Assembly (NCBI GenBank): GCA_025266875.1
Contig: JALLLT010000010.1
Coordinates: 930,001 to 994,000, forward strand
From: Fennellomyces sp. T-0311
Lineage: Eukaryota; Mucoromycota; Mucoromycetes; Mucorales; Lichtheimiaceae
Length of the DNA: 64,000 nt
Reading direction: 5' to 3'
Shown: one piece after another, positions 22,977-34,547 of the stretch
Position numbering within the stretch: position 1 is the stretch's first letter
Layout: every line of letters begins with the position of its first letter
Made by a program: the position numbers and the translations under genes
Notes under the pieces: model-generated
Told to the model about the DNA's origin: nothing
Seen by the model: only the letters and a program-made list of their open reading frames with translations
The model's database searches: none

Positions 22977-24899
22977 TTAGGCTTGCTGGGCAGCGTGTGA
23001 CAGACCAAGTTGGCGTCGAAGCTTGTCCTTCTTGATTGCTTCGCGCTTCATAGCCCACGCCTTCATGACAAAGATAAAGAAGACATAGCACAGGGTCATG
23101 GAGCTGAGAGCAACGCAGATATTCATCAAGAACATCTTGTCGACATTTTCGCGGCGCAACCACGTGAGCGTGCCCGAGTTGGATGCCATGAAAAGAATCG
23201 AACCGGCAATCAAAAGGAAGGCACCGATGGCTTCACTTGGGGGGCGAGTGGGTTGGTTGTTTGTGGGAGGGTTGATGTACAACGTGATATAGGTGACGAA
23301 ACGGCACATGGCAGCCAAGCCCAAAAGCAAGCCCCAGAGATAATGGATGTTGGTTCCGTAAACGGTATCCTGGTGATGGTTACCCATGGAGATACCAGTG
23401 AACAAGACGATCAGACCAGGGAAGGGATTCATGGAGTAGCTTTGCTTGGTCTCATGACGAGGCACCTCCAGCGGTGTCTTCAGGATAGTGCGTTCAAGCA
23501 AGCGACGCAAAGCACGGCTCTCAACAAGGATACCCAAAAGACCGCACCACCACCACCTAAATTTGGAAAAGGTCAGTCATTTCTTTCCTTTCTGATACAT
23601 CATCTGCCAACTCACATAAAGGCCAAACTAGCGTGCTCCAAATCCTTGTGGCTCCATTCTGGGTTCTGGCCAAGATGTTCCAGCCATGTGTTGGTGATAC
23701 CGTATGTGAAAATGAGGAATGATTCGATCATTTCAAAACTGAACTTGCTGGCGCCATCGATGCGGTTCCACGCCCACCCTTGTTCGGCGAAAGCGCCGAG
23801 GTAGCGTGAAAACGTAATGATACCGTAGAGGAAGAAGATACCGCCTTTAATAAGATGCGCAATGCAACCAAGGAGGTCCCAAGATCTAACAGAAAAAAAA
23901 GTCGGAAGCAAATGACCCGGTTAAAATATTTTCTTAGGCTGGCTTTTACTTTTTTCCTTTACCTGCAAACACCGTGGTAGACAACAAGGCCGCTCAGAGT
24001 CTGGGTGAAGATGAGGACGACAAAGACGCGGCCGACAATGGTGTGCCAGTAGCGGCAGACGACGTTGGTGAAGGGATTGTACGCGGTGGCAACAAACACC
24101 TTCTTCACGACATTGGGGATGTATGGGAGGACTTTATCGAAGATTCTGTAGACAAACGAGGGCTTCTCGTGAGCGCGCAACATGGCTGGATCTTCATCTT
24201 CAAGATCAATAGGGGACATGAGGGCATTGTCTTCTTCATCCTTATCGTATTCGTAACTGTCGTTATGCAGGGTTTCCTCTGAATGCTCGCTGCGGCGATC
24301 AGATGACGACGAGGACGCTGATCGGTTGACCAGGTGAACACTCTCTAAACGGTCATACTGTGCTTCCTGCGAGCGGCCGACCGCATTAGCGATTTTGCGG
24401 ACGACACCCACAGATAATTGGGCAATCATTAGCAGCAAGATAATCCAGCCCATTGAATGATGGACATTGCCGGCGTAAAAATGAGGCACTGAATGGCCGT
24501 ACAGCTTGCCAAAGAAGTAACCAAAGAGTGCAACAATGAACGTCAGGATTTGAACTGGGACGTGCAATGATGACCGGCCAATGCCAAACATAACACCTAT
24601 AAAGATAAGGGGGTGAGGACGAGTTAAGGTTTCTGCCTAACACATTCTGCAAAGGATTGCCACTTACCCAATGGCATCAAGACCCAGAAAGCAAGCACCA
24701 TAAAGACAACATGTGTAATCAAGTAGCCTTTGTTCTCGGGGAATAAGGCGTAGGACATTGGCTCGTCGCCGGTGGCATTGAAAGGAGGCATAGGCGGATC
24801 CTCCGACATGTTCATGCCTTCATGTTGGGCCGTTGCGAGGGCGGCTCCGAATAACAGCAGGACGCCAATGGTTGGCAGGGGTGATGTTGACTGGGTCAT
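22977..24899 (-). CDS. Ytp1-like multi-pass membrane protein (DUF2427 + Ytp1 domains)
   Basis: Exons 24899-24668, 24596-23963, 23885-23616, 23556-22977; 571 aa. An N-terminal signal sequence (residues 1-25) is followed by a luminal His/Met-rich HEGMNMSEDPP segment. DUF2427-type helices follow (THVVFMVLAFWVLMPLGKW, then FGIGRSSLHVPVQILTF). A charged cytosolic loop (about 160-235) comes next, then the Ytp1 domain with paired His residues (YRYWHTIVGR-like CRYWHTIVG, GGIFFLYGIITFSRYLGAF, WEH-like TWLEHLGQNPEW). This arrangement resembles cytochrome b561-like folds, so heme or metal binding is possible but unproven. The function of Ytp1 is not established. It is convergent with the gene ending at 22650. 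Confidence 0.88.
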
Positions 24900-27100
24900 G
24901 AAGAGGATGAGAAAAAGAAGGATGTTTTTTCAGCTGCGGAAGGGCACCGCGTATTTGAAATATTTTTTTTTTGTTTCAGCTGTGGCAGAATTAATCTGGA
25001 CCTTTCCGAGGCAATTTTTAAAGCAATCGTTGCCCTGGCCTTTTGTCAATCAGACATCACTTTTCGATCAAGTCAAACCCCTTCCGTCACAAACTGTCAC
25101 ACCTCCAAAACCGTTATTTTTAACCCTGCAATTGTGTATTTCTTGGCCCATCTTGGCATTGACCAGTGTGAATGTCACTCTTCTTGCCTCGGCGATAGGA
25201 CCGCCCATCCTCCCAAAAAAGTGGCGTGTCGCGGATAAATATGCCCTACCAATTCACGGGGAAACCTGAACGCCGGTCAACCGAGCGATCCACTGTTACA
25301 CGAGCGGTAACAATAAAAAAGCTAAAAAGACATTTAAAGTAGAATCCCTGACCTCTTTTTCATTCCGACCCGACGAAAGCCGAAACATGAAAAACATGGC
25401 TGGCTTCCCGTAACGCTGAATCGGTGCCCGAAGGCGGATGTATACAGATAGCACGCGTAACAAGCAGGAAGCAACAATCGTTAGTTACAAATTACCTTTT
25501 TGTCCATGTTACTGTGCTACCATATGACGTTACATTTTTGAAGGGCAAAATATAAAATGAAAAAAAGCTCAGATATTTCATGTGACAGGTCATCGTGCAT
25601 TGTGCATGAATTGTGTGTCTCCAATTCTTTGCAATTGCCAAGATGCGAAGCAGCCTAGTAATAGATGGCGCGGCACAAACGCTTGGCGTTATATATATAG
25701 CGTGTGTTGAACGTTTTTGAAGGATGGCACAAAAAAAGTAACGGGTTCTATGTGTACCTCGTCAACAAAAAACTTTTTTTTCGGGGCAAGATTAACCGGC
25801 AGGTAGTGTGCGCCGGTCTTACAATTTCCCGCCCATGAAGGGTAGCACAAGGAACCTAGGGCCAAAACCTTGATTATTCATCTCCTCTAGTGTTCCATGG
25901 TAACGTTCCAGATGTCGCAAATTACACTTTCTGCTGGCATACACGAGGAATGTGGGCAAAATATTTATTGTTGAAAGGAAGACTTTCAATTGCGCTAAAT
26001 GAAAATGAGGAAAACCTGAACCAAGCTGGATACCGAACTACACGGAGCAAAACAGACAAACTCAGATGGACGCGTTTTTTACAGAGAAGAAATTCGATGA
26101 GCTTCTGCAGATCTCAACGATTGGACAAAAAGAGAATGTGCCACAAAAAGTAGCCGTTTGTGTCTAGCGCATTCCACGTTTTCTAGGATGGCGACAGTAT
26201 TTTGCATTGGCTCGAATTGTCACTTTTCGCTTTTATGTTGACATATAAAGTTGGGCGTTGAGTACTAATAGAAAGAAGAAAAGCGATACAGCAATATAGT
26301 TTGTATTACCCACCCATCTCTTTTTCTGAATAATCTACTGCTACATATGCTCTTCCGGTAAAGAGATGCTCCGTCTGGTCCCGAGTGAATGTACTGTACC
26401 AGGTTTTTCGTCGCAACAAAAATTCTCCGCTTTTTGTTGGCTCTGTCTCCGCGCAAACATTCTACTAAGCAGCCATAGCAGCCGGCATTTTGTTTTTTCG
26501 TTTTTTTTTCTCATTCCAAAAAATCTGACGAATGCTATGAACGTTTCAAGATGATGTAGTTAATCTTAAAATAAGTGATAATACCCACGTCTTGCGTATC
26601 GTTCGGTTTAAAAATGCGCCGTACATAAATTTAGCTGTGCATTTATCTAGATGCTTTTGAATTTGTTCTTTAACTATGCAGTCATCGCGTAAAAAATGAG
26701 TTTTCGGCTATGAAAATAGGTTCAGATGCTGCATTGTTTAATTCAGCTGATATACATGTACACCAAAAGCTATATGTCCATGCATGATTAAAACATCTTG
26801 GATTTGGCATGCTGGGCATGAATGCTCTGTATTTGAAACCCAGGGGAGGAGACACCAAACTTAACGAAGTTTCGTTAGCAATCCCTTTTGACGAGTTAGT
26901 ACAACAACTGAATAACTGTTGATTAATCAGTACATTAATAAGCCAGAGTTGCGTTCATCGAGGTAGAAAATATTGAAGAGGAATAAAAATATCCTGCGAT
27001 ATTAGTAGTAAAATGCATAAGTATGGCTATGATAAAATGTCAATGTTAATATTAAAGGCAATAATATAGAATAATCGAAGGAGGAAGAAAACTATAATTA
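24900..27100. other. AT-rich intergenic region, no supported gene
   Basis: The first few hundred bases are the promoter side of the Ytp1-like gene. The remainder has many stops in all frames; ORFs at 25890-26153 and 26265-26554 show no motif. Confidence 0.55.
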
Positions 27101-27106
27101 TATAAA

Positions 27107-27187
27107 CGAGCACGTCACCTGTCTCGCTACGCTCGACTGAATGATCCCCTTCGCTGCGCTTCGGGTCATTCAACGGTGAGCCGGCTC
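27107..27187. repeat. Structured tandem repeat, copy 1
   Basis: About 80 bp with nested inverted repeats: an outer GAGCACGTCACC paired imperfectly with GGTGAGCCGGCTC, and an inner TGAATGATCC paired with GGGTCATTCA. The loop is rich in CGCT/TTCG. A second copy starts 99 bp downstream. Confidence 0.75.
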
Positions 27188-27205
27188 GTCATCTAAACCT
27201 TATGG

Positions 27206-27286
27206 CCGAGTCGTTACCTGTCTCGCTTTGCTCGACTGAATGAGCCCCTACGCTACGCTTCGGGTCATTCATCGGTGAGCCGACTC
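27206..27286. repeat. Structured tandem repeat, copy 2
   Basis: About 85-90 percent like copy 1 by eye. The outer arms GAGTCGTTACC and GGTGAGCCGACTC pair again; the third base pair changes from C-G to T-A, a covarying difference between copies. The inner arms TGAATGAGCC and GGGTCATTCA are kept. Confidence 0.75.
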
Positions 27287-27969
27287 AGCCATCTTAAATG
27301 CTATATTAGACCCGGACACTAAACCCTAACAACCGTAACACTAAGTATACGACATGCACATATTTATATTATTGCTTAGAGACAACCGCTTGCTGAAATA
27401 AGCTTTTGAAATTTATTATACAGAAGTATTGGTACATATAGTAATTCCTTGTATCGTGTATCGTCCTTGTTAGAGTTTGCTATCCCGGTCTGATGGGTGA
27501 GAAGTACCTGAGTGTAGTCATCTTGGATGGAGCACAGACGGCTCAGATGCTTATATCCCATGACTCCTCTGCCGTTTTGGCATCGGGAAGCGCAAACAGA
27601 AGATAGCTAGACGTCTGTAAGAAATGTGACCATTACCTATGAGCCACTAATATTTAACATAAACTTACATATCTGTCCAATGTAGCATGGTCATCCTGCA
27701 CCTATGCTGAGGTAGCATACATTCAGTCCATTTATTTTATGATTAGAAAATAAGTTAGCACATTGCTATACATATATAGGAAGTACAAATATTTCTTTTG
27801 CCTTGTGGAATGGTGTTGAACACATTGTTGCAAGTGGTATCCGCTATCGACGATTATCGTCAATACGGAAGGAAGAAGAGATTCATGAGCCAGGATTTTG
27901 ATTGACACCTAAGTATTTGTTGCCCCTTGGCTTTTTCTGAAATCTCAATTCTCATTCGAAGTTGCATAC
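27287..27969. other. AT-rich stretch downstream of repeats
   Basis: No supported gene. It may include decayed continuation of the Helitron reading frame at its right end (about 27780-27969). Confidence 0.45.
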
Positions 27970-28580
27970 ACCTAACTTTCAAAAATATCGGCGCGTCTAT
28001 TAACTTGCTGCTCAGCAGTGTCATAGATGTAAATCTCCGTGAAACTGGGAGGGACGTTTCCTTCAGGCACCAATGGACTAATTCGGTGGTATATGCCATC
28101 GTGGATGCGAAACGCATCCACTCCATTGCGAGCATTGATATCGTTATGTTCGACCATAGCACCCAAAGCGTAATCAGAAATGCAGTGCTGTACTTGCAAA
28201 TGTTATAAAAAATGATTTCTCATTAGGCCAGAGTCATCCGGCAAGTTAAGAAGTTGAGGTGGGGCGGGGATGGGAGGAAGATCGACAATACCATGGCAGA
28301 AGCAGATTTGGTAGGCTCGACCTATTTCTTCATTCACGCGACTATCTTCTCAGGACCAGACACGCGCACCACACGCATCACGCTGGACATCCATTACCGG
28401 CAAAACATGTCTTTGATAGTTAGCCGATTCCTTACCGTCGACAACATTGGCGCCAGAGACACAGGCGACAGCAAGCTGGCTATGATAAGCCGCAAGTGGT
28501 TGAGGTACCCTGCGAGTATGACAGCCACGTTGAGCGTGATTATGACGTCCCAGAGGGGAATACATGGTCTTCCACATGAT
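27970..28580 (-). mobile_element. Decayed Helitron replication-protein fragment
   Basis: Read on the minus strand across frames with stops and shifts, the translation shows the Helitron helicase-like N-terminal signature. A C-x-A-x-V/L-W motif is followed by VDLPPIPAPPQLLNL (the family's LPPLPxPPxLL) and NGVDAFRIHDGIYHRISPLVPEG with EIYIYDTAEQQVNRR (the family's FRIHGxxYHxxGxLxPE ... LYIYD). Complete Helitrons continue into a Rep HUH nuclease and a Pif1-type helicase; neither is visible here. Frame breaks show it is non-functional. It sits in the AT-rich gene-poor island, as expected for an old insertion. Confidence 0.72.
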
Positions 28581-29542
28581 TTTTCTGCGGAATGCTTACT
28601 TCGATGAGTCCAACCAAATCATTTTTTTTTATGTTCGCATTCGAGGCATTTGAGCGATGAGTAGATCTCACAATATTGATTTCAGCATTTTGATTCAAAA
28701 TCTCGGTAGCAGTTTTATCAAGGAAGTTTTCACTCATGGCAGAGGCAGTTATAAAGATTCTTATAAAGACTTTCAACACAAAGAGCCAGGGTATAAAAAA
28801 TAACGGTGCCTGTATTCCAAATAAGGAAGGAGATTTCTGGAGGGTTTTCCGGGAGTTGTCTATTATATTATAGATTTTGCGCAATGGTATAAAGCTCTTT
28901 TTCGTAATTGTTCGGATTGATTCAGCCTTCTGATACTATATTCGACCTGTCATATACAATTACTGATACTAATATTTATGACTTTACATAGAGTATTGAT
29001 CAAGAGTCAAGCATAAAATAGAAAAAGGACACATCCACCTACGGTGGCTCTTATTAGAAAAAAATTATAAGGTATAGTTAGGTATCTGGGTAAAAATTCA
29101 TCAGTTTATTTGTGTCTCTTTCGACTACGTAATCTTCACAAACTATCAGCTAGCGCGCGTCCGAAGAATCCCAAAGCAGAATCCAGGGAATTGATGAAAA
29201 AAACCAGAAAGCGTTTATTTTATTACTTTTTTTAATTGCTTGTAAAGTACTTTCTGGTGTCGGCGCACTACCGCATCGAGCCTGAGCGACTTTAGTGATG
29301 ATGATGCGTAATTATTTACAAACCACTGGCTCCGGCAGGAATGATCTACTATTACTCACTGACGAAACAGAAGATACTCAGCCATAACAGGTCTTCCCAC
29401 TCAGTTAACGTCAAGATAATAACATGTGGAAAGAGAAATTTATCTCTCGTCTTATCAAGCGGATATTTTCATATTTATTTTACACACATTTAATATGATA
29501 CAGTTGCAGGTTGGTATAATACATATATAAAATATTCGAATG
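28581..29542. other. AT-rich intergenic region
   Basis: No supported gene. A small perfect inverted repeat CCACC-TAC-GGTGG occurs near 29035. The ORF at 28540-28884 minus could be the decayed N-terminal extension of the Helitron. Confidence 0.45.
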
Positions 29543-32329
29543 CTATCCGCGATAAGGGTTTTCACTTTCGTCTGGATACGGCGGCTGATCAGCTATTTCA
29601 AGAGCAGTAAGGTAGTAGTTTAACAGCGCCATATTTGACGATGTATTATTATTTAATCCTTGGTTCACTCCTGATATATTTGTTACAGTTGTTGCAGGCT
29701 GCTGACTGGTAACCTTAAATGGACTGCCGACGGTTAAGGATAGTGTGTACTGCGATAAAGAAGCTTTACCAGCTTGGATATCAACTGCCGGTTCGTCAAC
29801 TCCTGCTTGCCCTTGTATAGAGGTTTCACTACTTTCGTGCTGTTCCACAGTGGAAGTTCCGCTTGATGAAGGTGTTGAAGGAGATGTGCTGGTGGCTAGA
29901 TGTAGCTGTTGTACACTACTATCAGGCGCTTGCACCGGCTCTTCCGACTCAACAATCCGCGGTTGTCTCAACGGTATATCACCAAGAGATGACGGGATTC
30001 CTAATGTCGATGCCACTTGCTGGGCAGCATGTTCCAGTAACATGGCGTTTCGAGAGCGACTCATCGTATCGTCATTCTTATACATCTTTGCGCAGCGCAG
30101 TAAGTGTATATACCCTTGGTATCGTGTGTTTGTGTCACGGCTCTGAGCTCTGTATAAAAATATCATCGAGGCCTGACTCACAGCACTAAATAAAACACAT
30201 TAACCAAAGTCCAGAAAGCTAAACGAAACCTTCCCACTTACTAATCTACCATGCCCCATGGCATGCATTGAACTCCAAGGCTCTCAGACATTTCGATCAT
30301 ATCGATGATATTGACAGATACCATATTGTAACTGATCACTAACTGGCCTGTATTCTTGGTAGACTCGTCTTGACTTGGGTCCATGACAAGCGGTCGATAA
30401 AGAAGTAATACAATGCAATTGTAAAAAATGTTCAACACACCTATTGAAATCACGCAGCTCAGTATACGAAGATTTTATCCTTTGATAATGATAACATACC
30501 GCCTTTACAGATGGTATCGGTCATATCATGCTGACTCGACTGTAATTCACGTTTCCAATCAGCGAGAGCCATATCCAAGCTTTGGATAAAAAACGTATCA
30601 GCTAGTGGCGCTTTCTGTGGATTGGTTGAGTACAATGAAGTGATAACTTGGCCAAACATTTGGGCTAGTGATATCATGCGTAAAAATGAGGTGTAGACAG
30701 GTTGTTGCTCGCGAATCGCTGCCTCCGTCTGTCGTAGTAGCAATGGTATGGTGTTGCTCTCTTCCAACATAAACCCGCCGTCTTCAAGTGGCGTTTCGTA
30801 TACTGAAGGAAGGGCTACGTCAAACTCGTCATCTTTTATCGTAAATGGCTTGTCAAACGCTGCCGCAATTGTCTTGTCTAGAATACAAACAACGTAAGCT
30901 ATTCGTCGTCGTAGTTCTATTTCGCCTGGCGGTAGATGGCTTTGTCGAGAACCGATATGTAGCTCTAAATCTTGGGCCTGAAGACATGTCAGTGTAAGTA
31001 AAGGATATCAATAGCTGTATAGTATCAAGACACATACCATGCGTATGGTCTATACCAAGAGAAATATCAGTTGATAAAACTTAGCCAAGTAAAAAGGATT
31101 GATCACATTAGCACCTACCATTCCTGTAAGGAACCTTTAATGTACGTTAGCATGTTTTACAGTAAGAAAAGAGTATCACTGTTACTTGCCAGTTAACATT
31201 ATTTGCTCCTTTTTCACTCTCATTAGCTCCCCCAACATTCCCAGAATTAACAATGTTTGAAGATTTGTTATATTCGACTGTTGATATGGGGCGATTTGGG
31301 CAACCTGCAAGGCTGCTTTTTGTAGCTGCTGTGCTGTAGCGACGATCGCTTCCAAATTTCCACTCGATGATCCTGAAGGTTCACTATCCAATGGTAATAC
31401 TCGAGACCCAGCAGTGCATACGGCGTAAAACAAGTAGCTATCCAATGGCTGTGGATATTGGTAGTAGTATTGAAGTAAAAAGGTACGCTTGTCAAGAACA
31501 GGTGAAAAGGGATGGACCGATTCAAAGTAGCTGGGCTGAAAGTTAGTACTGTGGATCAGACTCGAGCTACCAGAGAAATTTACGCGTGTATCATTTTGTC
31601 CGCCAGATCTTCAGTAAATCCAGGTATACTTTGTATTAAACGTTGCTTTTCCGGATACGATATAGCTAATTTTTTGTTTTTCTGACCGTCGTCAAGTGCC
31701 CCTTCGAACGGCCATGATAAATTGCCCGGAGCCGAGCTAAGTTGTAAAAGACTGTCGTATAGCATATACAGCCCTTCGTTACTTGTGTTAACACCCACAT
31801 ATCCTTTGTTGCTGGTGTTGGTTACGATCTCTGATGATGTGACGGTAGCTTGTTGGCTACTGGTAGGTTGTGTATCATTTGCGCGTGCTGGTTCGCTTTG
31901 CTGAGCAGCCTGGTGATAATTAGCTGGTGTTTGTTGACTTGACAATAGCCCTTCCAGCCGTTTCAGCCGATCTTCGAGTGTCTCCAGATACTCCTTTGAA
32001 GGAGGTCCTGGCCTTCGTGCTTCGAGTAGAAACTCGCAATCATCTCCAGAATTCCGGCAGCCAGTGCATGGGCGAACAACGTTGGAATCGCATTTGATTT
32101 TGCGCTTGCGACACGCATCACAACTCCTTCTGATGCGTGTGCGCTTCTTGCGGACGAAATCTTTCAATGTAAGCTGTCGGCCAACAACTACTTTGGGAGC
32201 TGATTTCGATTGCGATTGTTTCGAGTCCTTTTGAAGAGGCATACGAAGCAGTGGGGTACAACCTATTATCCGGTGTCGACCGAACTTCTTCACTGGTTCG
32301 TTAGCCAATCGGAAATAGCGAAGCGGCAT
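29543..32329 (-). CDS. Zn2Cys6 fungal transcription factor
   Basis: Exons 32329-31584, 31530-31186, 31134-31119 (16 nt), 31049-31038 (12 nt), 30977-30500, 30440-30242, 30185-29543; 812 aa. The binuclear zinc cluster is CDACRKRKIKC plus CTGCRNSGDDC at about 69-96, followed by a coiled-coil linker with YLETLEDRLKRLEGLL. The fungal-specific regulatory domain (Fungal_trans) has AYFESVHPFSPVLDKRTFL and, across two micro-exons, GKFLTGMTIRMAQDLELHIG, matching the conserved GMAIRMAQDLGLH region. The C-terminal 140 residues are Ser/Thr/Gln-rich. It should bind CGG-containing DNA sites; the target pathway is unknown. An alternative start lies at 32242; a 20-codon upstream ORF (32352-32290) overlaps the first ATG. 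Confidence 0.9.
31038..31049 (-). other. 12-nt micro-exon
   Basis: Encodes TIRM, phase 0 on both sides, between GGTATAG acceptor and GTATGT donor. It completes the conserved MTIRMAQDLELH segment of the Zn2Cys6 regulator. Confidence 0.8.
31119..31134 (-). other. 16-nt micro-exon
   Basis: Supplies one base to a Lys codon plus FLTGM. The preceding intron (31135-31185) has a perfect TGCTAAC branch site; the following donor is GTAGGT. Confidence 0.8.
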
Positions 32330-34547
32330 TTACACTTTTCTGTTGCTGCCATGTTACGAGATTATCTCTAAATCGAAGGCTGTTGGTTACTTGGGTTCTT
32401 TGATGTCGACACAGACGAATACATTTTTTCTGTTAGCACCAAAAAAAAAAAAAACATTGGTAATCTAGTGATCAACGCAGATTCAATGGGAGTGGTTTGC
32501 ACCGTCAATAGCAATCCGCTGGTTGAGGCGGCTTCTAGATGTATAAAGGCCTATTTGTTGCTATGTATTTTACTTTAAAAATTATAGGTGGTATCCCACG
32601 CGTCATGGTGATAATTAGCGCGAGCATTCACCATATGTATACTTGCTTAATATTATTTTAAAAGAGCAGAAACACATTCGAGCCTAGAAAACAGGTGTCA
32701 CCAGAACGCTGGCGTTATGGGATAGTGTAGCCACGACAAACAGGTCACGACTCACCTTACTATTGTCGCCATAGTAATACGATTATTTATGTCATGAGGA
32801 TTCGAAGAAGTGTATAATCACGATGAGCAATAGAGTCGCATTTAAGTTCATAGATAAGTGATCATTATACCGTAAGAGCTATCACAGATGCACTATGTAT
32901 GGCTAAACCTTGTCCAAGACCAAATAGATCGCATTAGGAATTCCTGTTATGCAGCTGATGGCCGATTCCTGGATATGTAACCTGTATCTGAATCTTCGTA
33001 TGACTGACACAATAGATAGTCTAGAACAAATGGAAGTACTTTTCATTCTGGTCACACAGTAGTAGTCATCGGCATATTTACATATGTTGATGTTCACACA
33101 AAAGATCACGGATGATAATCGGAAAAAAATACACCCGAAGTAAGTCTGCTTTCCGCGTTTTAATGGCTTGGTTTATAGCGTGATTATATCAAAAGACACT
33201 ATTAACAAATGTAAGAGTAAGTTACCACATAAAAGAAATTATGGTTATTTAGTGCCTAATCAAATGACCGCATCGGGGAGGAAGAACTATCATACCGTTG
33301 TTCCTGAATACCGGAAGAAATATTTTCAAAAAGAGTTTAGCAGGGTTTGTTACCTCAATATTTCAACTAGCACGGTGCGTACCGTATCCTCGGTCTGAAA
33401 TTCGGATTGCGGGACCCAGTATGTAGGTAGTTTAGTACAGACACTGGTTAGCAAAAGTGGGTACAAAAAAGTGACTGAAAGGATTAAAGAAAGATACGTA
33501 GCTTTGCATATAAGCTCTCTATGGCATAGCATTCAGGTAATTGACCACGGTTTAATTCGTTGAATAGCATACTAAACTAGCAACTTGTTCCAGGAGCGCA
33601 GAATGCACGAGTAAAAAGGGAATGTCAGTCTTACCTTGAATAAAATGGATCAAAGGATACAATGAGACTAAAAGAAGTACTTTTGAAGGTTCGGATAAGC
33701 TATGCTAAGCGCGACGCTCTATGATTTTATACCTTTTTTTCTATATTTATGTACCTCCAGCGCCAAATTGAAAAAGCTGTCAAACCAAGTAAAAAACAAT
33801 ACCATCCCCTTATCGCTGTAGTAAATATTCGCTCACTGCCGTTCTGAGGGAAACTCCACACCCTCATTATGTATGAAAAATTACGAGCCGTTTTCAAAGA
33901 AAATGGCTCTAAAACTACCGGCACTGGCTCTGGGATCCATGTAATGCCTTGCTTAAAACATGATAATGTCCCCACCATTAATGACAGAAACCGACTTGCG
34001 GTTGCATTGTCCTTCAATTATGCTTTTATATATCCGTTGTCCGGAAAATGTAGCGAGTGTGCCATATGGTAGGTCATACTACTCTTCAGCCGCATAATAA
34101 GGAATCACATCAATCAGATGCAATGACTGCTTTGGGTATGGATACAAGTACAATTATCTAATGGTTGTTATAACAGGAGGATCATCCTCTAATTCAGGAT
34201 TCAGAGCTGTAGTCGTCACTATTGCTTTTTTTTAAAACAAAGTTTTCCCAATACAACATAAAAAAAAGCAAAAGAGTTTGTGATCAAAAACGTGGAAGAT
34301 CCTTGAATATAAAAGTAAACCGACGCGCGCCATGACGGTTCATTAAACGACTTAATGTATACACATCAATATAAGCAAGCAGCATGTGAACGGAAAAAAG
34401 TAGTTTTATTTCTGAGAGAGAGTAATATATATTTCACTTAATTATTTACAGCTTTTGTTGTGTATTCCACTATGTATTGGATACTTAATTGTTAGGCATG
34501 CAAAGTTTAAAGCGACATTATTGCACATGCCTAATTTGCATATACTC
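32330..34547. other. AT-rich intergenic region
   Basis: Contains the 5' flank of the Zn2Cys6 gene, with an A-run near 32440. ORFs here are short, unspliced and without motifs; no gene or repeat family is recognised. Confidence 0.5.

Noticed and set aside
27107..27286. CRISPR-like array
   Set aside because: Only two copies, imperfect, and the genome is eukaryotic.
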